Positions 25,399-34,767 are shown, numbered from the stretch's first letter. The stretch is DNA of 45,457 nucleotides from Cytobacillus firmus NBRC 15306 (GCF_001591465.1 NZ_BCUY01000026.1:1-45457); one strand, 5' to 3'. Notes: generated by a model not told the origin, from the letters alone. Made by a program: numbers and translations.

Positions 25399-25609
25399 AA
25401 AATACCCACCAAATTTTCCTAATATAAATTCCCTTAAATGCCAAAAGGCTATATCTAGTATAGATTATTCATGGATGTTATCCAATAGAAAAATAACCCT
25501 GATGCCCGCAATGCCCCTGCTTCATACCAGAATTTTTTTCATGCGCCCAATCAATCAGGCAATTGCCTACATACGATGTATGGAAATAAAGATACAGGAG
25601 GTATTTTAT

Positions 25610-25708
25610 ATGTCTAATGCTGGATTAGGAGATTGCGGAACCGGGTTTGCTTTAATTGTCGTACTGTTCATCCTATTAATTATAGTCGGAGCTTCCTGGT
25701 TCTGCTAA
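25610..25708 (+). CDS. YjcZ-family small sporulation membrane protein
   Basis: A 32-residue peptide: a short Gly-rich start and one hydrophobic helix ('GFALIVVLFILLIIVGASWF'). This pattern is typical of the YjcZ/SscA family of tiny sporulation-linked proteins. The ribosome site is AGGAGG with ideal spacing to the ATG at 25610; a longer open frame from 25475 has no such site. CATACGAT at 25570-25577 could be part of a mother-cell promoter. A hairpin GCTGTG/CACAGC without a T run follows. Confidence 0.8.
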   Translation: MSNAGLGDCGTGFALIVVLFILLIIVGASWFC

Positions 25709-25811
25709 ATCGCTGTGTTTATCACAGCAAATTGTGCACATTTGCCAAAAGAGGCTGTCCTATTAGAAACCCAAGAGCGCCAACATATATTTGTTCAGAT
25801 TAAAAAGCTGT

Positions 25812-25843
25812 AAAAGCCCGGTTAAGCGCCGGGCTTTTATTTT
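25812..25843 (+). terminator. Terminator after the YjcZ-like gene
   Basis: AAAAGCCCGG and CCGGGCTTTT enclose TTAAGCG and are followed by ATTTTT. The 100 bases between the gene and this hairpin hold no gene; AGAGGCTGTCC at 25751-25761 resembles the arm of a common Bacillus repeat. Confidence 0.8.
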
Positions 25844-25900
25844 TCTGATAATCGATTGTGCTGTGATAAAATAAAGTAATCATTGTCAAGGAGTGAAAGT

Positions 25901-26422
25901 ATGTATCCTGATAAATATATCGAGTTCCTGGTCCATTTTCATGGTGACCGTGATTATTTTGAATGTCACGAAATACTGGAGGAGTATTGGAAGAATACGG
26001 ATCCAAACAATAAAAAGTCTGCATGGGTCGGATTAATTCTTATGGCAGTTTCTTTTTATCATCATCGCAGAGAGAATTTTAATGGTGCAGAACGGACCCT
26101 CCGCAAAGGAATCGGCATTTTGGATTGCAGGGCTGGAGAAATACAGGCATTGGGTCTGGATACAGATCAATTGAAAAAGGATCTTAAGGACAGGCTTGTG
26201 CTGATTCAAAAAGGCGGAAAGTACTCCAGCGTTAACTTGCCTATTATTGATCCCTTGCTCAAGGAAAAATGCATACAGGACTGCGCATCCAGAGGATTTC
26301 CCTGGTGTTCTGACAGCAATTTTCCAGATAAAGATATTGTGCACCGCCATAAAAGAAGAGATAGAACCATGGTTATTAAAGAAAGACTTGATGCCCTGAA
26401 TCAGAAAAAAAGGCAGGAATAA
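25901..26422 (+). CDS. ypuF: DUF309 family protein YpuF
   Basis: A 173-residue protein. The N-terminal 90 residues carry the DUF309 motif 'RDYFECHEILEEYWK' and 'WVGLILMAVSFYHHRRENFNGAERTLRKG', with conserved His and Glu residues. Function is unknown. AAGGAGTG lies directly upstream of the ATG at 25901. It is in the conserved ypuF-scpA-scpB area but points away from scpA. The C-terminal part has an additional Cys ('RGFPWCSD'). Confidence 0.85.
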   Translation: MYPDKYIEFLVHFHGDRDYFECHEILEEYWKNTDPNNKKSAWVGLILMAVSFYHHRRENFNGAERTLRKGIGILDCRAGEIQALGLDTDQLKKDLKDRLVLIQKGGKYSSVNLPIIDPLLKEKCIQDCASRGFPWCSDSNFPDKDIVHRHKRRDRTMVIKERLDALNQKKRQE

Positions 26423-26442
26423 TGATTATTCGCTGCCTTTTT
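26404..26442 (+). terminator. Terminator overlapping the 3' end of ypuF
   Basis: AAAAAGGCAG and CTGCCTTTTT, with inner AATAA/TTATT, form a stem that includes the last codons and stop of ypuF. Confidence 0.8.
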
Positions 26443-26459
26443 CCATGTAACAAAGTATA

Positions 26460-26522
26460 TTGCAGAACCCCGATAGCGGTCCTGCTGTGCAGATGCTGGG
26501 TTTGTGCCAGGTACTTCCGCTT
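26460..26522 (-). repeat. Possible degenerate copy of the AAAAGCGGAAG-type repeat
   Basis: Read on the minus strand it begins AAAAGCGGAAGTACC, like one end of the palindrome at 14856-14979 (AAAAGCGGAAGCGCC), followed by GC-rich unmatched sequence. It lies between ypuF and ribT. Confidence 0.35.
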
Positions 26523-26525
26523 TTG

Positions 26526-26882
<357 letters not shown>

Positions 26883-27026
26883 TCATTATTTGAATAAAAA
26901 CATCATAAACTATTTTTCCCATATTTTAATATTTGTAAACTTTTCATAACAGTATATGTATTCATGCTGAATGTTGCTATTTTCGAATAAAACCGGCTGC
27001 CTTAACGCCTTCTTCGCTGCAAAGCT

Positions 27027-27113
27027 CTAAACTATAAAGAACCAGTAAACAAGTCCCCATCCGATGCTTAACACAAGCAATATTATAAAAAGAAGCCAAT
27101 TGCTTTTTTTCAT
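27027..27113 (-). CDS. Possible 28-residue membrane peptide
   Basis: ATG at 27113 opens a 28-codon frame: a basic start (MKKSNW) followed by one hydrophobic segment ('LLFIILLVLSIGWGLVYWFF'). TAAGGAAAT just upstream is a plausible ribosome site. It lies in the 480-base gap between ribT and ypuA, which otherwise holds the ypuA promoter. Composition argues for a real small membrane protein, but no homologue is known to me. Confidence 0.45.
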   Translation of the reverse strand: MKKSNWLLFIILLVLSIGWGLVYWFFIV

Positions 27114-27248
27114 ATTTCCTTACTGCCCCCATTTATATATAAATCCTATGACTTACAAACTATCATTCATTTTACACTATTCTTTCTCATAATTCCATTC
27201 TGCTTGCTGAAATAGGAATTTTGAGCTAAGGTTTCTGTTAGAGAAGAA

Positions 27249-27275
27249 TTGAAACTTTTCCGCGTAAAGATTCGT
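27249..27275 (+). promoter_or_regulatory. ECF-type promoter of ypuA
   Basis: TGAAAC (27249-27254), 17 bases and CGTC (27272-27275) fit an ECF sigma (sigma-M/W/X type) promoter about 80 bases before ypuA. Confidence 0.7.
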
Positions 27276-27353
27276 CTATTTACAGGAAGCCATTAAGCGA
27301 GCCGCAGAATTGTCATAAATGGCTTCCCTATTTTTGCTCCGGGAGGAAACCGC

Positions 27354-28223
27354 ATGAAATGGAATAAAACGCTAGTTCTATTAATAATGTCGCTATTATT
27401 TATTTTGCCGATACAGGCATTTGCCGATATGGCGGAAGGTGATGTAATTGTCACTTTAGGAGAGAATCTATCAGAAGAACAAAAAAATATGCTTCTGGCT
27501 GAAATGAAAGCTCCAAAAGATGCGACCATCATTACTGTTTCAAATGAGGAAGAACATCAATATCTTGGAAATTATATCTCTAAAGCTCTAATAGGAACAA
27601 GAGCGATATCTTCTTCGGCAGTCACAGTAGCAAAACAAGGCTCCGGCCTTGAAGTCGAGACTAAGAATATTAACTGGGTCACTGATGAAATGTACATTAA
27701 TGCTTTGATTACTGCAGGTGTAAAAGATGCAAAGATTTATATAACAGCACCTGCAAATGTCTCTGGAACAGCTGCTTTAACAGGGATTATCAAGGCATAT
27801 GAAATTTCAGCCGAAAAAACGATTCCTGAAGATGTTAAACAGGCTGCCAATGAAGAAATGGTGGAAACAGCCAAGCTCGGCGATTCGGTTGGAAACGAGA
27901 ACGCAGCTGCATTAATTGCCAAAATTAAAGAGGAAATTGCCAAAAATTCACCTGAAACCGATGCAGAACTCAGAACAATTATCGAAAATGCAGCAAAGGA
28001 GCTTGGCATCACTCTGAACGAACAGGAGATTCTAAGTTTAATAGATTTATTCAACAAGCTGAAAGAGCTTGATATCGATTGGAATCAGGTCGGCGAGCAG
28101 CTTAACCAGGCAAAAGACAAAATTTCCAATTACCTTGAAAGTGAAGAAGGCCAGGGTTTTTTAGAAAGCCTAAAGCGTTTTTTCACTAGTGTAATAGACG
28201 CGGTTAAAGCCTTCTTCTCCTAA
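27354..28223 (+). CDS. ypuA: Exported DUF1002 protein YpuA
   Basis: A 289-residue secreted or surface protein. A signal peptide (residues 1-25, 'LFILPIQAFAD') is followed by the DUF1002 domain ('GDVIVTLGENLSEEQKNMLLAEM', 'NYISKALIGTRAISSSAVTVAKQGSGLEVETKNINWVT', 'ITAPANVSGTAALTGIIKAYE') and helical C-terminal segments. Function is unknown. It matches B. subtilis YpuA in length, position beside lysA and apparent ECF control. GGGAGG lies ahead of the ATG. Confidence 0.9.
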   Translation: MKWNKTLVLLIMSLLFILPIQAFADMAEGDVIVTLGENLSEEQKNMLLAEMKAPKDATIITVSNEEEHQYLGNYISKALIGTRAISSSAVTVAKQGSGLEVETKNINWVTDEMYINALITAGVKDAKIYITAPANVSGTAALTGIIKAYEISAEKTIPEDVKQAANEEMVETAKLGDSVGNENAAALIAKIKEEIAKNSPETDAELRTIIENAAKELGITLNEQEILSLIDLFNKLKELDIDWNQVGEQLNQAKDKISNYLESEEGQGFLESLKRFFTSVIDAVKAFFS

Positions 28224-28225
28224 AA

Positions 28226-28262
28226 AATTAAGCTGCCTTAGCGGGCAGCTTAATTTTTTATT
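28226..28262. terminator. Bidirectional terminator between ypuA and lysA
   Basis: AAATTAAGCTGCC pairs with GGGCAGCTTAATTT around TTAGC, with T runs on both strands. It overlaps the last codons of lysA. Confidence 0.85.
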
Positions 28263-29569
28263 TTTTCATTAATCGGCAGATCCAATCGTAATAGATCCTC
28301 GTATGTCTCCCTTTTAACAACCAGCTTAGCCTCGCCATTTTCAATAAAAACCACAGGCGGCCTTGGGATCCGGTTATAGTTGTTTGCCATGGAATAACCG
28401 TATGCGCCTGTACAGAAAACGGCCAGGAGGTCTTGATCCCCTGCTTTTGGAAGAGGCAAATCCCAAATGAGCATATCGCCTGATTCACAGCATTTTCCGG
28501 CAATTGATACTGTCTCTTCAGGCTTATCCAATACCCGGTTTGCAAGTACCGCTTCATACTTAGCCTGATAAAGGGCCGGCCTGATATTGTCACTCATGCC
28601 GCCATCCACAGCCAGATAATTTCTTACATTAGGAACCTCTTTGCGCGACCCTGTCTGGTATAAAGTTGTTCCGGCATCTCCCACAAGGGAACGCCCCGGC
28701 TCAATCCAAATTTCCGGCATTTTCATGGAAAAATGTTTAGCCTGTTTTTTAACTTCCCCGATAATTTCTTCAACATATTGAGATGCATGAATCGGATCAT
28801 CTTCTTCTGTATAGCGAATTCCAAAACCTCCGCCTAAGTTAAGCACTTTAGGTTCATATGCATGTTTTTCTTTCCACTCTGCCATCTTCTCAAAGATTTT
28901 CTTGGCAGCCAAAATGAAGCCTGTTGTATCGAAAATCTGAGACCCGATATGACAGTGCAGTCCAAGCGTTTCAATCCAGCTTGATTTCAGAGCAATTTGC
29001 AGAGCCTTTTCAGCCTGGCCATTCTGCAGGTCAAATCCAAACTTTGAATCTTCCTGGCCGGTTAAGATATAGTCATGGGTATGAGCTTCAATTCCAGGCG
29101 TGACCCTCAGTAAAATTTTTGTTTTCGCTGCAAGAGATTCACATATCTCCGCTAATAATTCCAGTTCATAAAAATTATCGACAACAATACAGCCGACATG
29201 ATTCTTTAAAGCCATTTCCAATTCTTCTCTGCTCTTATTGTTCCCGTGAAAGTGGATTCTTTCAGATGGAAAATCTGCAGCAAGAGCAGTGTATAACTCT
29301 CCGCCTGATACTACATCCAATGAAAGACCTTCTTCATCTACAAGCTGCACCATTGCCACTGTTGAAAAAGCTTTGCTCGCATATGCAACTTGGGCTTCTA
29401 TTCCAAGCTTCTCGAAAGTTTTCTTAAAGCCCCTTGCTCTTTCTCTTATTAATGCCACATCATATACATATAAAGGTGTTCCAAATTGACTGGCGAGTTC
29501 AACTGTATCCATACCGCCAATTTCAAGATGCCCTTTGTCATTTACCTTCATGGTGCCGTGAAAAAACAT
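28250..29569 (-). CDS. lysA: Diaminopimelate decarboxylase LysA
   Basis: A 439-residue PLP enzyme of the group IV decarboxylases. The PLP lysine lies in 'AYASKAFSTVAM', the Gly-rich phosphate site in 'LNLGGGFGIRY' and the substrate/PLP Cys-Glu in 'AGKCCESGDMLIWD'. It converts meso-diaminopimelate to lysine and CO2. GGGGG lies before the ATG. It follows spoVAF as in B. subtilis but is separated from it by a terminator, so it should have its own promoter. Confidence 0.96.
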   Translation of the reverse strand: MFFHGTMKVNDKGHLEIGGMDTVELASQFGTPLYVYDVALIRERARGFKKTFEKLGIEAQVAYASKAFSTVAMVQLVDEEGLSLDVVSGGELYTALAADFPSERIHFHGNNKSREELEMALKNHVGCIVVDNFYELELLAEICESLAAKTKILLRVTPGIEAHTHDYILTGQEDSKFGFDLQNGQAEKALQIALKSSWIETLGLHCHIGSQIFDTTGFILAAKKIFEKMAEWKEKHAYEPKVLNLGGGFGIRYTEEDDPIHASQYVEEIIGEVKKQAKHFSMKMPEIWIEPGRSLVGDAGTTLYQTGSRKEVPNVRNYLAVDGGMSDNIRPALYQAKYEAVLANRVLDKPEETVSIAGKCCESGDMLIWDLPLPKAGDQDLLAVFCTGAYGYSMANNYNRIPRPPVVFIENGEAKLVVKRETYEDLLRLDLPINEKIKN

Positions 29570-29642
29570 GGTTCCCCCTCTTCCTTTTCCTCAGGAGAGC
29601 ATCGGCTAGATGTCTTTGCCCCCGAGACTGAATCAATTTATG

Positions 29643-29677
29643 AAAGAAATAGACAGCATCACAAGAGACTGTCTATT
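29643..29677 (-). terminator. Terminator of the spoVA operon
   Basis: AATAGACAG (29677-29669 on the minus strand) pairs with CTGTCTATT and is followed by TCTTTC, about 80 bases after the spoVAF stop. Confidence 0.7.
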
Positions 29678-29758
29678 CTGTTTCCTTTAATCCTTTATTT
29701 AATTAAAAAAACTTTACCATATTTCGTGTATCTTAGCAATCGGCATTACGCGTATTTC

Positions 29759-31243
29759 TTATTTTGCAGGCTGCTTGTAACGATTTTTAGTCTGGACAAT
29801 GCTTGGCCGTATTTTAGAGCCAGGCATCGAACGGCGAATCAGGATTTGGGTTAAAGCCACCGGGCTGAATGGAATAAACGGCCAAAGATATGGTGTGTTC
29901 AATGATTTGATGCTTGCTAGCAGAAGAATGGTCAGTGTAAGCCCTACTACCAAGCCTGGTGTATGGAAAATCGCGACAGCAATAAGCAGGCCAAGTCTTA
30001 CAATCTTATTTGCAATACTCAATTCATAGCTTGGCGTTGCAAATGTTCCGATTGCTGCAAGCGCTACATACAAGATGACCTCTGGCACAAACAAACCAAC
30101 ATCAATAGCAATTTGCCCAATAAGAACTGCTGCTATCAAACCCATTGCGGTTGAAAGCGGAGTTGGTGTATGAATGGCAGCAATCCTTAGAAATTCAATC
30201 CCGACATCGGCAAGAAACAGCTGGACAATGACAGGAACATTCGTTTCTTCATTGGGACCGACAAACGCAATTCTTTCAGGCAGGAGTGAAGGCTCCAAAA
30301 CGAACAAAAACCAAAGCGGCAGCAGCACAATCGATGCCAATAGGCCTAAGAAACGTATCCATCGGACAAATGTGCCGACTGCTGGCGATTGCCTGTATTC
30401 TTCTGCATGCTGTAAATGATGAAAATATGTTGTAGGTGTAATTATGACACTTGGTGAAGTATCAACGAATATAATGACATGCCCTTCAAGCAAATGGGCT
30501 GCTGCCACATCTGCTCTTTCCGTATACCGAACCAGCGGGAAGGGATTGTATCCCTGCTTTAAAAGAAATTCCTCGACTGTTTTATCAGCCATTGTAATGC
30601 CATCGATTTCAATCGCTTTAATTTCTTTTCTAATTAAATCAACTAAATCCTTATTAGCCACATCTTTAATGAACCCAATGGCTACATCTGTTTTGGATCT
30701 TTCACCAACACGCATGATTTCAAAGCGCAGCCGTTCATCTCTAATCCTTCTGCGGGTCAGGGCTGTGTTTACTATAATATTCTCTACATAGCCATCTCTT
30801 GAGCCGCGGATAACTTTTTCAGTATCCGGTTCCTCCGGGGTTCTGCCGGGATAGCTTCTGACATCGATGACAAGCCCTTCTCCCTCACCCTCGCCTACAA
30901 CGACAATCAGGCCTGATAGTACCTGATCAACCAATTCATCCATTGTCTTAATGTGCTCAATGGATTGATGCCTCAGCCTGTTCTCGATGATGTTAAATAG
31001 GTTAGAGGAAAGTTTTTCACTGTCATTGATCCCAACCAGACCCTCAATGATGGCAATGATATAACTCGTATCCGTTAGTCCATTAATATAATAGAAATGA
31101 ACATCCTTCCTTAAGATCGTTAGCTTTCTGACACCCAGATCGAAGCTTTCTCCCAGGCCAACTCTATTTTTCATGTACTTTTCAATTTCATGGACGGACT
31201 CAAATATACGTGTCTTATCATCCTTCGTCTTGTTTCGTGTCAT
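29759..31243 (-). CDS. spoVAF: Stage V sporulation protein AF
   Basis: A 494-residue GerA-subunit-like membrane protein. A hydrophilic N-terminal half (to about 280) contains '[28 protein letters not shown]', typical of germinant receptor A subunits; about five membrane helices follow. In B. subtilis it interacts with a partner and speeds germination. Its start overlaps spoVAEa by 26 bases, with GGAGC as ribosome site. Confidence 0.93.
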   Translation of the reverse strand: MTRNKTKDDKTRIFESVHEIEKYMKNRVGLGESFDLGVRKLTILRKDVHFYYINGLTDTSYIIAIIEGLVGINDSEKLSSNLFNIIENRLRHQSIEHIKTMDELVDQVLSGLIVVVGEGEGEGLVIDVRSYPGRTPEEPDTEKVIRGSRDGYVENIIVNTALTRRRIRDERLRFEIMRVGERSKTDVAIGFIKDVANKDLVDLIRKEIKAIEIDGITMADKTVEEFLLKQGYNPFPLVRYTERADVAAAHLLEGHVIIFVDTSPSVIITPTTYFHHLQHAEEYRQSPAVGTFVRWIRFLGLLASIVLLPLWFLFVLEPSLLPERIAFVGPNEETNVPVIVQLFLADVGIEFLRIAAIHTPTPLSTAMGLIAAVLIGQIAIDVGLFVPEVILYVALAAIGTFATPSYELSIANKIVRLGLLIAVAIFHTPGLVVGLTLTILLLASIKSLNTPYLWPFIPFSPVALTQILIRRSMPGSKIRPSIVQTKNRYKQPAK

Positions 31244-31805
31244 AATAGCCGCTCCTTTCCAATATAAGCTCTACTGCCTTTTTAGTTATTGGCGAACCTA
31301 ATTCATAATGATCTTTTTTAGACATCTTTCCGATATCGCCAATTCCTACGATTATCGGCACATCCAGCTGATCAAGACAATAAACGGTATCACCATTAAT
31401 TCTGCCAATTTCCATCTCGGGTACTCCGAACTTATCAACTCCGTATGGAGTCAATTCCCCGTTGTTATCGATACATACATCTACTTTTGTCCACTCGGCC
31501 TGTCTTGTTTTTGAGGCAACTGCTATGACTCCCAGAACATCGATATCGTTATGGCACGCAACATACTTCAGCGCATTCTCTCCGGCTCCCTCCCCGATAA
31601 ACCCGCTGTCATCAAACATGACCAATACGGGATCATGGGAGACTTTTTTTATCAGCTTGACGATTTGCTGACCGTTTAAGACTGAAGGATTTCCATGCGA
31701 CAAGGATAGGCATCTTCCTCCAATTTCCTTCGCAACACGCTCCACTGTCTTTCTTGCAAAATCGTCTCCATCAGTTATAAGAATGACGTGCCTCCGATCA
31801 TCCAT
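31218..31805 (-). CDS. spoVAEa: Stage V sporulation protein AEa
   Basis: A 195-residue soluble protein ('[36 protein letters not shown]'-type start, '[24 protein letters not shown]'). It matches SpoVAEa, a non-membrane member of the SpoVA group whose exact task in dipicolinate handling is unknown. In the standard order it follows spoVAEb; here spoVAB is directly upstream (53 bases). Confidence 0.9.
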   Translation of the reverse strand: MDDRRHVILITDGDDFARKTVERVAKEIGGRCLSLSHGNPSVLNGQQIVKLIKKVSHDPVLVMFDDSGFIGEGAGENALKYVACHNDIDVLGVIAVASKTRQAEWTKVDVCIDNNGELTPYGVDKFGVPEMEIGRINGDTVYCLDQLDVPIIVGIGDIGKMSKKDHYELGSPITKKAVELILERSGYYDTKQDEG

Positions 31806-31858
31806 AGCAGTTTTCCTTTCCGAATCCTCATTTTTCTTAAATATGCCCAGCCGATTGC

Positions 31859-32281
31859 TTATTTATTTACAAAATAAATCCATTGAAACAGTGATCCGAA
31901 CACCTTTCCAAATACAAATGCCATCAATAAAATGACAATCTTTCCATCTACACCGATTCTTTTCGCAAGGATTGGAAAAACATTCAATACTTCAGTTAAA
32001 GCTGCTGCCAGCATGCCAATAAATATGCCTGAAGCCAGCCCAATGGGTATTAAAAGCAGGGGTGTCAGGTGTAATACCGGATTCCATAAAGTAGCCAGTG
32101 CACCCGCCAAAGCCCCCATTACGACTGCAGTTTCATAATAATGGATCATCTTCATCGTTTTGCTCAGCTGGGTAAGCCTTGGGATGATGCCCAAAACAGC
32201 CAGAAAAGCAACAAAACCTGAACCAACAGCGAGCCCGCCTGCAAATCCTATGATCATTACCAGGACAACATTAATGGTCAT
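31859..32281 (-). CDS. spoVAB: Stage V sporulation protein AB
   Basis: A 140-residue membrane protein with about four helices ('[25 protein letters not shown]', '[21 protein letters not shown]'), matching SpoVAB. It acts in spore membrane uptake of dipicolinic acid along with other SpoVA proteins. The ATG at 32281 is preceded by a TTG codon; the ribosome site is weak. It overlaps spoVAA by 11 bases. Confidence 0.92.
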   Translation of the reverse strand: MTINVVLVMIIGFAGGLAVGSGFVAFLAVLGIIPRLTQLSKTMKMIHYYETAVVMGALAGALATLWNPVLHLTPLLLIPIGLASGIFIGMLAAALTEVLNVFPILAKRIGVDGKIVILLMAFVFGKVFGSLFQWIYFVNK

Positions 32282-32891
32282 CAAGATACTTCATACTCTC
32301 CTTGTTCTCTTTCAATGCAAAATAGTTATCAAGATCAAGCTGAAAATTAAACATTTCTACTTCCAATGGGCTTGGCTCCTCGTTCAGCCGCTTCTTAAAA
32401 ACATGGTTAAAGAAAATGATCATGCCAAGCCCCAGGCCAATCGAATAGGGGATTTGAAAAATGAGTGGCCGGCTGTCCACTTCTCCGGTTATGAGAGTGT
32501 AAATTCTCAGCTGTACATCCTGCATGCTCACGTCTTCATGAAAATTCATAATAGCCAGGGCTGCACCTATAAACAGAAGCAGCCAAACCAGCAGAAAGAG
32601 AGGAAATGATACTTTGCGCTTCTTTGTAACCACCTCGACTATCGCTTGAGCCGGCCCGATCGACTGGACTTCAATTTTTGAAAACAATTGGGTTATGGTC
32701 CTAATTACCTTCATAACGTCAATAACGACAATATTCCGATCCTGCTCGCTTACTTGATAAAGCGGTAGTGCACAAAGCTTTTCGTAAATGTCTTCATCGG
32801 CAATGACCTGTGCAATATCTTTCAGCAGTATTCTCTGATTGGGCCTTATTTGCAGACGGTGCCGCAAGCGAATATAAACTGTTTTTTCCAA
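32271..32891 (-). CDS. spoVAA: Stage V sporulation protein AA
   Basis: A 206-residue protein. A soluble N-terminal domain ('EKTVYIRLRHRLQIRPNQRILLKDIAQVI') is followed by two membrane helices ('VSFPLFLLVWLLLFIGAALAIM', 'PYSIGLGLGMIIFFNHVF'). It is the first gene of the spoVA operon. The frame has only non-ATG starts; TTG at 32891 gives a start like the B. subtilis protein, while TTG at 32909 has a better AAAGGA site. Both remain possible. Confidence 0.88.
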   Translation of the reverse strand: MEKTVYIRLRHRLQIRPNQRILLKDIAQVIADEDIYEKLCALPLYQVSEQDRNIVVIDVMKVIRTITQLFSKIEVQSIGPAQAIVEVVTKKRKVSFPLFLLVWLLLFIGAALAIMNFHEDVSMQDVQLRIYTLITGEVDSRPLIFQIPYSIGLGLGMIIFFNHVFKKRLNEEPSPLEVEMFNFQLDLDNYFALKENKESMKYLDDH

Positions 32892-32976
32892 TATGCTCAC
32901 TTCCCACAAAGTAATATCCTTTTCGAAATTGAAATTGGTTCGCCTATTTAGAGCGTTTCGCTTTTGTGTCTATATT

Positions 32977-33006
32977 TAGTATGAGTTACATATATTAGCT
33001 TCATGA
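32977..33006 (-). promoter_or_regulatory. Candidate sigma-G promoter of the spoVA operon
   Basis: On the minus strand CATACTA (32983-32977) is a perfect sigma-G -10. TTCATG about 18 bases upstream is a fair -35. This fits the known forespore expression of spoVA. Confidence 0.65.
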
Positions 33007-33055
33007 ACTCCAATAATTGGCTGTTTGAAAAGCGTCGAAAAGCACTGAAGTGTTA

Positions 33056-33108
33056 TATAAAAAAATGAAAGACGGGATGGATTTAAATATCCATCCCGTC
33101 TTTCATTT
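33056..33108 (-). terminator. Terminator of the spoIIA operon, overlapping the sigF end
   Basis: Perfect 20-base arms (33063-33082 and 33089-33108) around a six-base loop TTAAAT, followed on the minus strand by a long T run. The 3' end of sigF is inside the upstream arm and its stop codon is in the loop. Confidence 0.95.
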
Positions 33109-33841
33109 GCTGAAGTATCTTTTTTTCCAGTCGCGACACCTGCACTTGGGAAATACCAAGCCTTGCCGCCACTTCGGATTGAGTCTGATCTTTATAGTAG
33201 CGCAAGTAAACAATCAGTCTTTCCCGCTCATCCAATTCACGGATCGCTTCTTTTAATGCTATTTTATCAAACCATTTTCCTTCATTGCCATCATCAATCT
33301 GATCGAGCAGTGTAATGGGATCTCCGTCGTTTTCATACACTGTTTCATGTATAGAAGATGGGATCCGGCTTGCTTCCTGGGCAAGGATAATATCTTCCGG
33401 AGAAATTTCCAGAAACTCAGAAAGCTCTGTAACGGTTGGGATGCGGCCAAGCGTTTTTGATAACTCGTCTTTGGCTTTCCTGATTTTATTGCCCATTTCC
33501 TTTAAAGAACGGCTTACTTTTACTGTTCCATCATCCCGTATGAACCTTTGGATTTCTCCGATAATCATTGGAACCGCATAGGTCGAAAACTTTACATCAT
33601 AACTGAGATCAAACTTATCAACCGATTTCAACAAGCCGATACAGCCAATTTGGAAGAGGTCATCGGGTTCATATCCTCTATTCAAGAATCTCTGGACGAC
33701 AGACCAGACAAGACGCATATTTTTTTGAACTATTTTGTCCCTTGCACCCTGATCTCCGCTTTGGCTTTGCTTTATTAGCTCCTTGACTTCATTGTCCTTT
33801 AAATAGGTTTGGCCCTTCTCTGCTTTAACCTCCACATCCAT
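33083..33841 (-). CDS. sigF: Forespore sigma factor SigF
   Basis: A 252-residue sigma-70 family factor. Region 2 includes 'MRLVWSVVQRFLNRGYEPDDLFQIGCIGLLKSVDKFDLSYDVKFSTYAVPMIIGEIQRFIRDDG'-type core sequence, region 3 'TLGRIPTVTELSEFLEI' and region 4 'YYKDQTQSEVAARLGISQVQVSRLEKKIL'. It is the first forespore-specific sigma factor, held by SpoIIAB until SpoIIAA is dephosphorylated. Third gene of spoIIA, 12 bases after spoIIAB. Confidence 0.97.
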   Translation of the reverse strand: MDVEVKAEKGQTYLKDNEVKELIKQSQSGDQGARDKIVQKNMRLVWSVVQRFLNRGYEPDDLFQIGCIGLLKSVDKFDLSYDVKFSTYAVPMIIGEIQRFIRDDGTVKVSRSLKEMGNKIRKAKDELSKTLGRIPTVTELSEFLEISPEDIILAQEASRIPSSIHETVYENDGDPITLLDQIDDGNEGKWFDKIALKEAIRELDERERLIVYLRYYKDQTQSEVAARLGISQVQVSRLEKKILQQMKDGMDI

Positions 33842-33853
33842 AGCAAGACTCCC

Positions 33854-34294
33854 TTAATTGCATAGCATTTTACTATTTGATAAATGCTTCCTTAATCGGA
33901 TCTCTGTGCCTATTCCCGGCTGCGATTTGATTTCGATTTCGTCCATGAAATTCTCCATGATGGTAAAGCCCATACCTGATCTTTCCAATTCAGGTTTTGT
34001 TGTAAATAATGGCTGCCGCGCCTCCTCCACATCCATAATACCAAGGCCTTTATCCTTAATGGTCAAATCAATGAATCCATCTTCAATCAGGACAGATATA
34101 TAGACAACCCCATTAGGATCATTTTCATAACCGTGAATAATGGAGTTGGTTACAGCTTCAGAAACGACCGTTTTAATTTCTGTCAGTTCGTCCATTGTCG
34201 GATCAAGCTGGGAAATAAAGGCAGCAACAGTGACACGTGCGAATGATTCATTTTGGCTAAGCGCACTGAATTCGAGGTTCATCACATTTTTCAT
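33854..34294 (-). CDS. spoIIAB: Anti-sigma-F factor and kinase SpoIIAB
   Basis: A 146-residue GHKL-type kinase, very close to the B. subtilis protein. The N box is '[20 protein letters not shown]' and the ATP lid '[33 protein letters not shown]'. It binds sigma-F or SpoIIAA and phosphorylates SpoIIAA on serine. It follows spoIIAA by three bases, so the two are coupled. Confidence 0.97.
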   Translation of the reverse strand: MKNVMNLEFSALSQNESFARVTVAAFISQLDPTMDELTEIKTVVSEAVTNSIIHGYENDPNGVVYISVLIEDGFIDLTIKDKGLGIMDVEEARQPLFTTKPELERSGMGFTIMENFMDEIEIKSQPGIGTEIRLRKHLSNSKMLCN

Positions 34295-34297
34295 AGT

Positions 34298-34648
34298 TCA
34301 GGCAACCCCCAATCTTTGCAGTGCGTTTTCTTCTGTCGGTTCTAAACGGATGATCTTAAATAAACCCGACATATCAAATAGTCTCTGCACTGCTGGAGAA
34401 ATCGCACAAACAACCATTTCACCATGCTTTTGTTTGATTTGTTTGTAGCGGCCCAGAATCACTCCCAGCCCTGAACTATCCATAAAAGAAAGCTGATCAA
34501 GGTTTAATATAATATGATGGATGTCATGATCTTCAATCGCCCTCGTCGCCTGTTCACGCAGTTCATCTGCCGAATGATGGTCCAGTTCCCCGCTTAAACG
34601 AATACATAAGACATCATGCTTTACTTCCAAATTAATGTTAAGACTCAC
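34298..34648 (-). CDS. spoIIAA: Anti-anti-sigma factor SpoIIAA
   Basis: A 116-residue STAS-domain protein. The phosphorylated serine is in '[19 protein letters not shown]', Ser58 with this start. Dephosphorylated by SpoIIE, it captures SpoIIAB and frees sigma-F. A GTG start at 34648 behind AAGGAGG fits the family N-terminus; an ATG 30 bases upstream does not. First gene of spoIIA, with its own sigma-H-type promoter but also downstream of dacF. Confidence 0.95.
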   Translation of the reverse strand: MSLNINLEVKHDVLCIRLSGELDHHSADELREQATRAIEDHDIHHIILNLDQLSFMDSSGLGVILGRYKQIKQKHGEMVVCAISPAVQRLFDMSGLFKIIRLEPTEENALQRLGVA

Positions 34649-34767
34649 TATCTTGCCCTCCTTATCTGGTATCCGCAACTGAAAAAGCCGCTAATGCTCT
34701 TGCTTTTCCTCCGGATAGGATGATCCGGAACCTAAATAAATTCCGGTATCCGCCCTTATAGTGAATC

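Noticed and set aside
25475..25609. Extended N-terminus for the YjcZ-like gene
   Set aside because: No ribosome site at the upstream ATG; the 32-residue form has an ideal AGGAGG and is the family length.
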